Part shown: one piece after another, positions 21,918-33,960 of the stretch
How the letters are laid out: every line of letters begins with the position of its first letter
Numbering within the stretch: position 1 is the first letter of the stretch
NCBI GenBank assembly: GCA_029948255.1
Contig: JALIZF010001826.1
Span: 372,001 to 436,000 of the forward strand
Source: Telmatactis stephensoni
Lineage: Eukaryota; Cnidaria; Anthozoa; Actiniaria; Isophelliidae
Length of the DNA: 64,000 bases
Direction: 5' to 3'
Program-made: the position numbers and the translations under genes
The notes under the pieces: model-generated
The model's database searches: none
Told to the model about the DNA's origin: nothing
The model's input: the letters and a program-made list of their open reading frames with translations, nothing else

Positions 21918-22139
21918 CTGTGCAATACACGGTTCTCATAATGGCCGAATTCAAGTGGAGGCCTGGTAACTATTATACATGAAAACGAGGTCACCCAGTC
22001 GTCCATAATATCGCACGAGTATATTGAAGCAATCAGTTGTAACATCAAAACAAAAGATTTTAGAAGCGTTATTCGGGTAAATTTTCTCGATATTTTTATT
22101 TTATACACTTCTACAAGCTTCGTATTGAATTTAAAATCC

Positions 22140-23565
22140 ATGCCGAGTCACTGTTGCAACTTTGTTGTAACAAAGACGACCGTTGTGTGCTCTCGACATT
22201 TCAGGGAAAATGACATCAAAAGATCTCTGGCAGGGAAAAATCTCTTTGAAAGTGGCGCCATACCATTAGTGTTTCCATGGATTCGCACCTCGCCAAGAAA
22301 GAGAAAGTTACCCAAGGAAAGACTTTTCATCGATAAAAATCTTACTGATCATCCCGAAAGTAATGATTTAGATGAAATTGTTGTAGTGGAGGAAGCACAA
22401 GAAGTATTAGAAAAAGTTATAGAAGCGAAAAGTGTAGATGTTGCCACCCAGACTGATCTGTCCGAACACGAGGTGTATCTGTCGGAAGTTGCTATAAAAT
22501 ATTCCAACCAAATAAAAACACTCGAGATACAAATAGAAGAGTTAAAGCTTCAGGAGAAACATGCAGAACTCGGGTATCAGTCGCTTCAAAGTAGGCTCTT
22601 TACTCTTGACTCAATAAAAGCTAAGAAATCTGACACAGCCCCTGCGTTTTATACTGGATTTCAGGGCTGGGATGCCTTCATGTCTATTTACAAATATCTT
22701 GATCCAGGAGAAAGAGGAGAAAATATTAATTTCTGGCTATCTGGAAATACTGATACTTCTGCTACCTACAATGACGATGATGATGAATCTGAAGAAGTGA
22801 ATTTAAGCAAGAAAGGCAGAGCAAGAACTCTAAAACCTGTTGAAGAGTACTTCTTGACTATGTGCAGATTAAGACAATGCTTCCATGAAGAACACCTTGC
22901 TCACTTGTTTAATATTTCACGGGCTACAGTGAGCAGGATATTCATAACATGGATCAACTTTGTGTATCTTAAGCTGGGTACAATAAATATATGGCCATCG
23001 AGAAAGGCTGTTAATATAGCAATGCCAGAAGCTTTCAAGGAGAAGTACAAGTCTACCAGAATTATAATAGACTGCACTGAAGTTAAATGTCAAATGCCAA
23101 GTAGTTTGCATTTGAACGGAGAACTCTTCAGTAGCTATAAACACCACACTACTTTGAAAGGACTAGTAGGCATTTCTCCTGGGGGAGCTATAACATTTAT
23201 TAGTCAGTTATACACTGGCAGTATTTCTGATAGAGAAATTGTGGAGAGAAGTGGACTTCTGGACCTACCTTTCGAGGAAAATGATTCTGTGAATGGCTGA
23301 CAAAGGTTTTACGATACAGGATCTACTGCCATTAGGGGTGCAACTAAACCTACCCCCTTTTCTGGGAGGTTCAAGCCAAATGTCTGCAGAAAATGTTGTA
23401 AAGACCCAAGAAATTGCAAGCCTCAGAATACACATTGAACGAGCAATTAATAAGATAAAGAATTTTCACATTTCGGACAGAGTCATTCCACTTCACCAGT
23501 TTGGAATCATAAATCAAATGTGTGGCATTTTGTGCAATGCCCAGCCAAATATAATATCAGCTTGA
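22140..23565 (+). pseudogene. THAP-domain DDE transposase of the ISL2EU-type element
   Basis: Starts MPSHCC; the THAP domain lacks about 45 residues in its middle and resumes at VTKTTVVCSRHFRENDI, then GAIPLVFPW. A coiled-coil (SNQIKTLEIQIEELKLQEKH) follows, then LRQCFHEEHLAHLFNISRATVSRIF (helix-turn-helix), and the DDE_Tnp_4 catalytic part: IIIDCTEVKC (first Asp), TGSISDREI, MADKGFTIQDLL (second Asp) and HIERAINKIKNF (Glu). A one-base insertion at about 23292 shifts the frame between SDREI and ADKGF. All catalytic residues are present, but the THAP deletion and the frameshift disable it. The transposase would act in the nucleus on the element ends. Confidence 0.8.
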
Positions 23566-25374
23566 TACCATTGACATGGGACTAACTAAATAAAATGACT
23601 GATCTTTGTCCATCCAAGAAGGTTAAATGATTGAATGATTTTATTTGACCCTTGAAGGTTGATGGAAGTATAATTGAAATCCACTGTTTTCTTCGATCTG
23701 TTCTTTATCAACTTGTTTTATGTGAATATTAATTTTTCCTTCATTGGTCAATGTAATGTCAATGTAGTGTTATGATAAACCTGGGCACTAGAGTGCAAAC
23801 ACAATATCCATGAAACAGTACTATTAATTAGCACTGATGAAACAATAGAAATTTAGTACTATTTAGCACAAAAGATATTTAGTACTCTGTCTTAGATTAA
23901 GTGTTTGCACTCTACCATTCAACCAGATAAGGAGTATTAAATACAGAATGTTTTGCATTGCTTTGTTCTGTTGCTTCAAATGCTAACAATCATTAGTGGT
24001 GCAAAGGTGTATTATAATCACAAGTACTAGTCAAGTTACAAAAGTACTTTCATTAAAAACATGCAACATAATATGGTAGCAATATTAACTGGACTTGTGT
24101 TTTCTATTATCACAAATCAGTGCAAAGCTTTGCATGCCTTTAGTGTTTATACTCTATTATGGTGTGTGATAAAATCACTTTTTTTTTCAAAAATGATTAA
24201 TTTTGTAACAGACTTTAGAATTGATATAATAACTTTTTATTGAAATAATGACAAATATTTTAAACTATCAACTGTTATTGTTATATTGCTACTAATGATC
24301 AAGTAAAAAGTTCATTTAATTGAAGGGATTCAGATGAAAATGGTCTGAGTGACTTCTAATCAAGTTTGGTTCATCAGATGGTACAAATAGTTATTAAATC
24401 TTTTTTCCTAAGCCAAATATCACTGTCTGGTAATTTTGAAAACATCACTTAGGTCATATCCATTGGTGGCCCTTCAATATTGTTCTGCTCAATCTGATTA
24501 AGGACTTGTTTTAGACATTTTATTGCTAAATCAAACATCACATTTGCATTATAAGTGGATATATATTGCATTATAAGAGCTTCAGAATGGGCTGTTATTT
24601 TGAGCTTGATCTCCAATACTTAGACCAAATATCGAACTCTCAATGGAGTACTTGAAAACTGAAGCTCTCATGACTTGGAGCAATTCCTTTCAGCTGGAAA
24701 TCTACGAATTTCTCACCCTACATGTTGCTAAATGAACGCATATAGAGGTCAATTATATTTTTCATTCAAGCATTCAAGAGATCTTGAGAGGTTTTTGTAA
24801 TGAAGTTTAACACAATTTTGGAACCAAGGCTCTATTTGACCTGATGCGTTTGGTCACGTAATAGATAAAACATCTGAAACATGAACGAAAAAATACACGA
24901 TTTGTTATTGTGTCAAAAACGTCGTTGTAGAAGTCTTTACAGCAAACAATTGAGATATATAGTGAAATAAAAAGTTGAATAAACTGGTATATTTTTGCAT
25001 GTTGGGACAAAGGCAAACACTAAGCTGCCGACAGACAAATTGACTAATCAGATATTCTTTAAACAGGTCAAAAAAGGTCTATATTATGTTACGGTTAAGT
25101 GAAGAATGCGTGAAACGGCTCGGGGAAGAGTACGAACGGGGCCGGTCATTGAAGCCTCTCCTAAAATGGACTCCCAGGGCACGAGTGAACGCACGTGTGC
25201 GTCTAGTTTAATACTAATAATTAGTACAGCAGTATGTTTCATGGGTTTAGTGCAAGCACTCTACTACATTATTTACATTATATCACTTATTATTTAATAA
25301 TAGAAAAAATAATTACATTTTGGATTCATGTTATTACCCACAAAACTTCAATCTGCACAACAAGAATAGTGTTT
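23566..25374. other. Noncoding middle of the ISL2EU-type element
   Basis: The interval between the converging genes. It contains no supported gene. Bases 24570-25210 are a dispersed repeat also found at 36417-37013; the remainder is plain AT-rich sequence. Confidence 0.6.
24570..25210 (+). repeat. Dispersed repeat, copy 1
   Basis: Starts TATAAGAGCTTCAGAATGGG and ends near ACGCACGTGTGCGT. Copy 2 lies in the same orientation at 36417-37013, with two insertion/deletion differences (a segment at about 24935-25024 is missing from copy 2, and copy 2 has about 60 extra bases near 36655-36720). No coding frame is shared; it could be a non-autonomous retroelement or a MITE without clear ends. Confidence 0.75.
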
Positions 25375-27452
25375 TTAAGAGACAGATGTTTCAGTGGTTA
25401 TTTTACATAGCTCAACTGCTGCTACTTTAATAAAGTTTGTAAAATAATATGCAATGAGTTTGTCTTTGAGTTCATTCCAATACTCAGAATCAAAAGGGAT
25501 CCTTTGAATATAGATACCTACATTAGTGTATACAATGAAATCGCACCACTTTGCTCCTGTTATTCCCATCCGTCCTTGAACTTGTGCATAATATGCATGT
25601 GACTTCTTCAAGCAACAGTCTGTGTCACTTGTCTTTTCCATGAAGAAAGAAGGATCGGAGCAAGCATCCAAGGGAGTAACATGAAATTTGGTATATGGAC
25701 ATTTCACCTCAGCAAGGCCAAAATGGTCATTGCATCCAGGGTCTAACACTCGTGCATCTGGAGAAGCACCAAGAATGGGATGTTCGTTGCATACCACGAA
25801 ACCACAAGGCAAAACTTGGACGGGTGAATTCCTGTTGAACATAAACTTGTGATACTGTGTCAATGCTATGTAATGGGTTGAAACTTTTTCCCATGGTTTG
25901 TGTAACTTGATGAAAATGCCTTGGGATTTATTAGTGACTTTGCAAATGTGTCGTGGTTTCTTTGCCTTTCAACAATTAATTGAAATTGAGATGCAGTAAA
26001 TCTCAGCTTACGTTCATCTTTCCACTTTTCACAGTCTGCCTGTTTTCTTGTCTCACATTCAATTATGTTTATGTCATTTTCAGTTATTTTGAGTTTATTA
26101 ATTACAGCTAGTTCATCATCAGACAGGTTTCCTGGAACAACCATTTCATGGCTATTCTAATTCCTCAAAGGGAACCTAGGAAATGTAAGTTCACTTAGTT
26201 GATTTGGAACTAAAAGTCTTGGAATGCAGTCAATGTTAGCCATAGCCTTGAAGTTAGATTCCGTGAATCCAACCTGATATGATAAGTATGATCCAACTTG
26301 GCATTTGCCAAATTTTGTCTCAACTGTTGGCTTTGCTTTGTCATCACCATCTTTAAGCATTTGTGCAAAGCCCATATTTGCGTCTATTGCTGCCATCTTT
26401 TTTTTTAAAGTTCTGTTCATCACTGTTGCTATGAGTGACCTTCATTCTGGCTTCGTATAAAAGATATTTCACACCAGATCTGGCCCTTTCTTCGTCGAGT
26501 TTTGTTTTGTTCACAACTATTTCCATAACTGGTTCTGGACCAATATTTGCACCCCCTCCTTTCCTGTGCCATTGTTGCAACTTCGATGTGCAAGCCAGGG
26601 TCGCATGTTGGTCAGACTCTGCAGAAAGATCTTCAGTAGATTTACAGGCAAAGAGGGTGAACTTGCACAGTTTGAACATCAAGGCTAATATATGATTACA
26701 GTAGCCAACTTTTCCTGCTACACATGTACAGTGTCCAAATTCCACTTCTGCAGATATAATGCATAAAGCAATCTTAGGAATATGAGGGGGGGTCGCTCTT
26801 TCTGTAGCTGTGACAACACTTGGCTTTCACGTAAAAATATCTCTGGTCATGTGCACAACGGATTGCTTTGAGATATTCATCTTCCAAGAATGTTTTCACT
26901 TTTCTAAGTCCAGTTGGTATGGAATGGAATGGTGATCTCTATTTGCTATATTCTTTCCAGAATTCTTTATGTGATTGTCCATGTGCGCTTTTGAAAACAA
27001 AGGCATTTTTTCGAGAGATGCGGACCAAGCTGAAACATTGTCCTCGTCAGGAAACTTCACACGTTCTTTCTCTTTGGCGAGTTTGTTTGATTCTTTGACT
27101 TGATTTTCATGTTCCTTTCTTCGACTATATACTCTGTGCGGATCTGGATCTACAATATCTTTTTCTCGACCAGTTCTAATGTACTCGTTCACCCTATTGA
27201 GTAAAAAACAACAAAATGTTATTCACAAAAGAATCGTTTAACTTGGCATAGTCTTTCGAACAGCTTATCGTACCTTTTCACCAACTGAGCTTTTGTTTTA
27301 AGTCCTTTCCCGTTGTTTCCACGGCACTTCAGCCAAAATAATAATTCTTGATTTTTTAATTCTTCTGGTTTACGGCCAGAAAGGGACAATTCTGGAATAT
27401 CATATTCGGAAAGACCAATCGAATTCGAACTACACTCCATATTGGACGCCAT
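25375..27452 (-). pseudogene. SWIM zinc-finger / YqaJ-type nuclease of the ISL2EU-type element
   Basis: Exon 1 (27274-27452) starts MASNMECSS and holds a SAP-like stretch ELKNQELLFWLKCRG; donor AAAAG^GTACGA. Exon 2 starts at 27193 (acceptor TTTTTACTCAATAG). A 5-bp direct duplication (TTCCA, about 26925) shifts the frame before GLRKVKTFLEDEYLKAI. Then the SWIM motif CTCVAGKVGYCNHILALM (near 26730), a second shift near 26400-26450, a stop at 26157, and the YqaJ nuclease: ILGASPDARVLD (Asp), GLAEVKCPY (E-x-K) and YYAQVQGRMGITGAKWCDF (QxQ box), ending at 25375. YqaJ proteins are PD-(D/E)XK exonuclease-like enzymes. The gene is broken at least three times, yet the nuclease residues persist. Confidence 0.8.
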
Positions 27453-27634
27453 CTTGTTGTTTGTGAATGACTGGGTGGCCTCTATTTTGTGCACTAGTCC
27501 CCAGGCCTAAACCGTGGTCCGCCATTATGAGAACGGCGTATTGGTACACTTTGGTGTTTGGTTGGTGGATGAAACTTCGGTTAGCATCTTACGGCAGTTG
27601 AGACGTGTACCACATGGAGAAGTTGCCCAACATC

Positions 27635-28382
27635 TTAAGTAACATTCTCTAACACATCATCATCGGGAGAAGGGAACTGTTCTTCGACCGGTTGAAGTTC
27701 AGTGTTTGATGTAGTAGCCAACAGTTTCTTAGAGTTGAAATCTCTCACTCTCAGATGCTTGAACAGGTATGATCCAGGCACCTCTGTTCCATCAGGATTC
27801 CAGATAGTAAGCTTGATGGTGTCTAAAGAAAGAAAAAAATGCAAAATGAGTTTTCTGATAATGAATAGCATGTTGAGAACAGCATATGAGAAACTCACCC
27901 TTATGGTCTGTTATTGCTGCATCATTCAAAACTCGGACTGATCTCCCATTGTGCTGAATCGTCTCTATCCTATCTACCTTCATCGTTAGTTGTCCCTTGA
28001 TAGAAACTAGTTGTCCATGGTCAAGATTTTTTGCGCCCTCTGCGGTGACTAATGGACTTTCAGCATCCATAGGCGATGCCACCGCCTCAAACATAATGTC
28101 GTTGTTACTTGCTTCTTCGACTCTTGAATGTTTACTAACAACGATGTCCATATCGGCTGGGTTTGCTAGGTTCGGCTTTCTTTGTATGTTTTGCACTTTG
28201 ACTGGTGTCCAGGAAGATTGAAAATTTCCTAGTATCTGTCGTAGGGATGGCTCAAAGCATACAGCTCTGGTGTAGTTTCTTGCATCAGTCTGCAGATCAA
28301 AGTTAAAATACTTTGGCCCATTTATCCTCTTGCTCTGTTTGGTGGGGGACAAATTATGTACGTATCCAAGTTCGTCACTCAT
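27635..28382 (-). CDS. OB-fold, RPA-like nucleic-acid-binding protein, two exons
   Basis: Exon 1 27899-28382 (start MSDELGYVHNLSP chosen because upstream sequence is less protein-like), donor AAGG^GTGAGT; exon 2 27635-27822, acceptor TTTCTTTCTTTAG. The joined phases fit and give about 223 residues with no break. Blocks such as GPKYFNFDLQTDARNYTRAVCF and TIKLTIWNPDG...LRVRDFNSKKLLATTSNTEL look like the two OB-folds of RPA70-type single-stranded DNA binding proteins. It lies only 90 bp outside the right end of the ISL2EU-type element, on the same strand as the nuclease. It could be a host gene or belong to another mobile unit; I know similar multi-copy proteins in cnidarians but not their function. 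Confidence 0.6.
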
Positions 28383-28669
28383 ATCGAACAACTTTAATCC
28401 CTTCACGTCAGAGTGAAACGACTGCACTTTTTTTAGCTTTATATACAAAAACCTTTGTATTTTTGTTTTGCTTTCTTCAAAAATCATTTGATTCATGCAA
28501 TAAATTGAAAACAGTATATCACTTGATTAACTTCCAAAAATCGAAGTTAGAAAATTTTGGCAGTTGTTTTAGCTCATGATCATTACTTTTTCATATTTGG
28601 TGGCTCCTAAATGAGCCATTTTTTTGAAGCCGTTATGTTGATGGTAGTTGCGGTTCTTAAATGTTAGTG

Positions 28670-28838
28670 TGAGCGACTAAAGTGTTCCTGTCTGTTAAAC
28701 ATGTGTACCAAAAGATCAGCTTCTGTTGGTTTTGATTTGTTGCAATACTGACAATGTATGGGCTTCTCTTCAGCTTTATTCTGTGTACACATATCATGTG
28801 ATGCCCCAAGTGTTTTGATAACAACAGTCTTGATCCAT
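28670..28838 (-). CDS. Possible zinc-finger exon
   Basis: A short minus frame reads WIKTVVIKTLGASHDMC and then CQYCNKSKPTEADLLVH..FSRSH (C-x2-C-x12-H-x8-H, a C2H2-like finger) to a stop. It is preceded by a weak acceptor (GTATAAAG). It may be the last exon of an unidentified gene. Low certainty. Confidence 0.3.
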
Positions 28839-28964
28839 CTTTATACTACAAAAAACAAGGGTAGCGATTTGAAGAACCAGATGTCGTTAGGTGAACGTGT
28901 TCTGACTTAAATGACTAACAATGTTCAATCATTGAATTACGATGAACGCGATGAATTTTTAATT

Positions 28965-30478
28965 ATTTTGATGTTACTATTGTTTCACTGTCAATATTAT
29001 ATATGTTCATGATCAATCAACATTTTACAGCAACTTTCGACATGGTTTTTATCAATCCTGCATACTTACGAATCAACGATTTATTAACACATTTCAAAGT
29101 CAAAATTTCATACCACTCTTTCGATCTCATTAGAGATAATAATGTAATAACATAATAAGTAATAACACGATAAGAGAGATATTAGAAAGGAGTCTGTGGA
29201 AGTTGATAAAATGAGGGATAAATTTTCAATTGCCTTTTGTGCCTCAAAATTCCAGGTGCAACAAATAAATTTCCATTTTATAATACTCCTTCGTGTAAAC
29301 CATGATATGTTAACTTAGGAAATGATATAAGAATAATATTTTGAAACGTCTCACTTTCAAAATAAGAACCTACATAAATAAACTTTTATCATGTATGTTA
29401 ACAGCTGTGAAATGAACGACTGAATAAGTTACTACTTGGCATGTATTTTGAGTCTACACTACTACAGATAGGAGTGAACTAACAGTTTACAAGCCTCAAA
29501 AACAGTACTTGATTAAGTACATCCAGATTAGAAAATTTTTACTGAGAAAAATGTTACTCATAATTTCAAACTGAAAATCAAAACGATTTAATCCCTCAAA
29601 GAATTTCGATGGACCATCTTGTAAAATAGCATGTTGTGTGGCTTGTAATAACTTTTCAGCAATTTTATCACTTGATCGTCGTTCACTACCAGAATTGTCC
29701 TTCCTTTTGATTTGCCTAAACATTTTGATGTAACTATTGTTTCACTGTCAATATTATACATTTTCATGATCAATCAACATTCTAGAATTTTACAGCAACT
29801 TTCGACATGGTTTTTATCGATCCTGCATACTTACGAATCAACGATTTATTAACACATTTCAAAGTCAAAATTTCATACCACTCTTTCGATCTCATTAGAG
29901 ATAATAATGTAATAACATAATAAGTAATAACACGATAAGAGAGATATTAGAAAGGAGTTTGTGGAAGTTAATAAAATGAGGGATAAATTTTCAATTGCCT
30001 TTTGTGCCTCAAAATTCCAGGTGCAACAAATAAATTTCCATTTTATAATACTCCTTCGTGTAAACCATGATATGTTAACTTAGGAAATGATATAAGAATA
30101 ATATTTTGAAATGTCTCACTTTCAAAATAAGAACCTACATAAATAAACTTTTATCATGTATGTTAACAGCTGTGAAATGAACGACTGAATAAGTTACTAC
30201 TTGGCATGTATTTTGAGTCTACACTACTACAGATTGGAGTGGACTAACAGTTTAAAAGCCTCAAAAACAGTACTTGATTAAGTACATCCAAATTAGAAAA
30301 TTTTTACTGAGAAAAATAATTTCAAACTGAAAATCAAAACAATTTAATCCCCCAAAGAATTTCGATGAACCATCTTGTAAAATAGCATGTTGTGTGGCAT
30401 GTAATAACTTTTTAGCAATTTTATCACTTGATCACCGTTCACTACCGGAATTGTCCTTTCTTTTGATTTGCCTAAACA
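28965..30478. repeat. 757-bp tandem duplication
   Basis: Unit 1 is 28965-29721 and unit 2 is 29722-30478, about 97% identical, head to tail. Each ends with a minus-strand frame (FRQIKRKDNSGSERRSSDKIA...) that is open in unit 1 but has a stop in unit 2 (SER-stop). The frame is of unknown kind and may be an exon; the second unit is preceded by a pyrimidine-rich acceptor-like stretch near 30515-30530. Confidence 0.9.
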
Positions 30479-31630
30479 TTGAGGCTTTGATTTTTTAACT
30501 GAAGTTTTCTTCCTTGCTAAACAATAAAGAAGAAAGAAGAAGAAATACAAGTCACTTAAGCTATTTACTGTGCATGGGAAGACAATGTGTTACTGTCTGT
30601 GTCTTATGTTCCCAACTGAACTCACTTTTCTTTTGCTCCAGATCTCCCTATATGCAAATCAACATATTCCACTCTATAACTCGACATGCCCATCATAATG
30701 ATCTCAAAATTCTTGTTGACAACAACAACACTTTATTGTACCCTCAGTAAAAGAGAGTAAAATAATTTATTTTCATATTCAGCTCAATGAAATTTTGCAT
30801 GGATGCATAACTTTTCTAGCCACTTCCTCCTTGCCACCCTTAAACCAAAATTTACCATCCTTCTTGTGGTATGGCCTTTTCCTTCTGCCATATCCTTCTA
30901 GCTCCACCAATCTCTTTTTTATGCAGAGCATTGATTTGCAGGCATCCCACTTATTTATCGATCTGTGGAAAATCTTTCAGAAATCATCATTTTTCTTTCG
31001 AATGCCTAAAAGAGAGTAAAATAATTTATTTTCATACCCCTTCCTGCCAGGCCCCCCAGCCTAGGCCATAGTGATGCAGCTGGTGGCCATGGCGGATTTT
31101 TGCAAAATTTATTTTATTTTTCATTGGAATCTTAATCCTGAATTAACAAAGCATTTTTCTTCATAAGGTTATCATATTGAGATAGTTCTACTGGCTACTA
31201 GAGGCACCAAAGAGGCCATAGCTTTTATTTCTTCTTTTTATCTTGTGTATGTTAGTTGCAACTATAATTCTATTAGTGCTTTATGAATATACTTTTTTAA
31301 ATTTAGTATCTATAACATAGGGCAGAATTGAGGGACATCAAGGAGTGTTAACTGAATTAACTATCCCTCTGAGCGGGCAAAGTTCGAATCTTAAGCTTGA
31401 TTTAACAAAGAAAATGGCCAAATTGACGTCAGTCGTGATGACCTTTTCGCTTGTAAGTGCTTGAATATTTCGAAATTCAAAAAGGTTCACGCTAATTATC
31501 AACATGGAGATGTTATTCTACATGGTGATGTATTGAACTTGGTGCTGCTTTAAAAATTCGCATTGGAAAAAGAGTTTGGAGAAAGAAAAACTTTAAAAAA
31601 GTTCAAGCTTGGTTGCATTACTTCCCTCTT
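30479..31630. other. No gene supported; short direct repeat
   Basis: AAGAGAGTAAAATAATTTAT followed by TTTCATA occurs at about 30751 and 31010 in direct orientation, flanking 230 bp. The rest is AT-rich with short unsupported frames. Confidence 0.5.
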
Positions 31631-31639
31631 GGCCACATC

Positions 31640-31867
31640 ATCATCTTAGGCTACTACAGAGGATGCTTCATGTGGATATTCAGGGCAACATTTTCCAGAA
31701 TGGATCCCTCCCCCCACACACACACCTAGCAAGCAGACTCCCCAAAAGAAATGTGCTATTTGTTCCAAGCAAGGAATAGGAAGGAAACACGATATCAGTG
31801 TGGCCAATGCAAGAATCACCCTGGTCTTTGTGCTGCACCCTGTTTTGGACTGTATCACCCTCTATAA
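31640..31867 (+). pseudogene. piggyBac-type transposase C-terminal Cys-rich fragment
   Basis: KKCAICSKQGIGRK (about 31747-31788) is followed, one base shifted, by KETRYQCGQCKNHPGLCAAP and CFGLYHPL-stop (31783-31866). This C-x2-C ... C-x2-C ... C layout is that of the C-terminal zinc-binding domain of PGBD4-like piggyBac transposases. The DDE core is absent upstream, so only the tail remains. Confidence 0.55.
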
Positions 31868-31869
31868 GG

Positions 31870-32699
31870 GAAAATGAGAAAAATAGACATATATTAGCTT
31901 ATCAAGGTATTTGGCAGGCAACGAAAGGTGATGAATTACCGGAGCTCATTGTTGTGTTCATTGTAGTAAAAAATAATAAATGAAGAAGTCTGATGTGGGC
32001 AGCAAGAATCAATCAAGAAGTCTACATATAGACACTGAGAAGCAGTTCTGGATACTGTCAAGAAGTCTGGACGCAAAGAAGTCTTCCATGGATAAATTCA
32101 ATTTCCTTTACTTATATTTATAACTTACATTTTACATATTGCATATACAATTTGACTTTGATAACTTTGAAAACTAACTTTGACTTCGACTTTTGACTTT
32201 CATATTTACAATATTTACATTGATCTTCTGCCTCTCGCATTTATCCCTTTGTAGCGTCTTGTTCGTCTTCCATTGAAATAAAACAAAAGTAATTTTTATT
32301 CAAAGCCTCAACATATAACTTTAAAATAAAACAGAATTAATTTTTATTTAAAGTCTCAAGATATAACTTTATCGCACAACTGGGCCCAGGGTATAAAGGG
32401 TTGTAAAGTTCAACTGTTCATCTATATTAAGATATAATAATACGCATTTCTTTGTTTACACGAAATATTAAGAATGTTGATTATTGCAAATAAAAATCAA
32501 TGAAAAGTAACTTATCAGATTTGGGTGTAGTCAATAATTCAACAGTTGGACTTATTCACTTTGTAGTTTTCAAAGCTACCATTAAAATGCGAGAGACGTC
32601 GAATCATCTGTCAGACAAGTTGATTAACGATTTCTCTGAAACAAATGATAATCAATATAATATCAATCTAATGCAGAAATTGTTGTTTGTAGATTGTTA
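31870..32699. other. No gene supported; small tandem repeat
   Basis: AT-rich. A 50-bp unit (AAATAAAAC...TTTTTATT..AAGCCTCAA.ATATAACTTTA) is repeated in tandem at 32276-32325 and 32326-32374. TTTGACTTTGA-like short motifs occur at 32150-32200. Confidence 0.5.
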
Positions 32700-32714
32700 A
32701 TTAGAAAAAGTACT

Positions 32715-33015
32715 TACTGAATTCTTTCCTTGCTCATCCAAGGTGCTGCCTAGGATTTGAAATAGAAACACATCAATTTCCTAGCTTAATATTCCTATAT
32801 TTGCGATAGAGTATTATGCTAGCGCTTACCCGCTGTAATGAGTATTTTAGCCACTCTGAGATGTTCATGACCGTGATTAGCATGGCCATTTCTAGCCTGG
32901 AACGCATTTGTATCTAAATAAAGAAGTTCATTATTAGTCAGTATCTGAAAATATACCGTTACAAGTCACTTCAGCTACAAAACCTACCTGGAACAGCTCT
33001 TCGTCCGCCATTTTC
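32715..33015 (-). CDS. 5' exons of an unknown gene (starts MADEELFQ)
   Basis: Exon 1 ATG at about 33015 reads MADEELFQ, donor CAG^GTAGGT; exon 2 about 32832-32915 (acceptor TTTATTTAG, donor CGG^GTAAGC) ends ISEWLKYSLQR; exon 3 about 32718-32751 (acceptor CAAATCCTAG, donor ATTCA^GTAAGT) reads AAPWMSKERIQ. Phases agree. The product is not recognised. Support comes from a second copy of exons 1 and 2 at 33.6 kb whose changes are conservative at protein level (VSEWLRYSLHQ). Downstream exons to the left were not identified. Confidence 0.4.
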
Positions 33016-33609
33016 GGTAAAGTGCGGCAGAAGAATGAATGAGTGATATCAAATTTCAAGTGCTGGGTGTCCAACACACAAAGAATCACAGTTGATAGAA
33101 TTTCAGGGAACTTCAGTACAAGTTTCCGGCCATTTTAGTGTATCACTTTAACTGATCTAGTATTGTCGCACAAAATATTGACTAGTTTTTCATACTTCCA
33201 AAGAAAATTATTGAGCTACGACTTTGATGCGTCCTTTTAATGGTCTTTTTGGAAGGCTTCCCACAGCGCGAATAAGTGCTTTACCTCGTAAAGCGTTTTG
33301 CCTCACGAGTTCATGGAGACTTTGCAAGTGGAATAATCTGATGATTCCCTATGTTTTTATCCGGTTCTTGCAAACAATCGATTCAGAATTTCAAGATAGT
33401 ATTTTTAGCTAAGATTTTAATGACTTGATACTTAACATTTTTGCAAGTCCGACGTAAGCTGACATTCCAGCTTAGTCGAATTGTCGAATTTCAACAGAAC
33501 AAAGATCTTTGAAATCTATTTCAAATAATTTTAAGGACTACTAGTAGTATACTCGTTGTAATCAATAAAAGTTTAATTTGCAGGAAAAAGCTTCGAAATG
33601 ATTTAGGTA

Positions 33610-33960
33610 GAGTATTTATGCTTACCTGGTGTAATGAGTATCTGAGCCATTCAGACACATTGATTGCAGTCGTTCATTATTAGTCAGTATCTGAAAACAT
33701 ACCATTACAAGCCACTACAAAATCTCATAGACTTCGTTGTCTGCCATTTTGTGTCAAGTGCGCAGAGGAATGAATGAGTGGTATCAAGTATCAAATGGTG
33801 GGTGTCCAACACACAAACAATCACAGTTGATAGAATTTCAGGGAACTCACAAGTTTCCAGACTCTTTAGTGTATCACTTTAACTGATCTAGTATTGTCAC
33901 ACGAAATATTGACTAGTGTTTCATACTTCCAAAGAAAATCAAAACTTCTTACGGATAAAA
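33610..33960 (-). repeat. Duplicate of the promoter and first exons of the MADEELF gene
   Basis: Bases 33610-33960 match 32830-33210 (about 80%), including 5' flank (GGGTGTCCAACACACAAA, TTTAGTGTATCACTTTAACT), a start MADNEVYE and an exon ending VSEWLRYSLHQ with donor CAG^GTAAGC. The first exon copy runs into a stop (EIL-stop). It is either an alternative first-exon set or a decayed tandem copy. Confidence 0.6.

Larger units (their letters stand above)
21918..27545. mobile_element. ISL2EU-type DNA transposon with convergent transposase and YqaJ nuclease genes
   Basis: The ends are similar inverted repeats of about 50 bp: left outer end GTGCAATACACGGTTCTCAT (about 21918) against the inverse of the right end GTACCAATACGCCGTTCTCA (to about 27545), both continuing AATGGC...AGGCCTGG. 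Between them a THAP-DDE transposase (+) and a SWIM/YqaJ protein (-) converge, which is the two-gene plan of ISL2EU (IS4EU-related) elements. Both genes carry frameshifts. The middle (23.6-25.3 kb) is noncoding and includes a dispersed repeat. The target duplication could not be fixed, so ends may be off by several bases. Confidence 0.75.

Noticed and set aside
27635..28496. OB-fold gene as a third gene of the ISL2EU element
   Set aside because: The right terminal inverted repeat (about 27500-27545) lies between the nuclease gene and this gene, so on present evidence it is outside the element.
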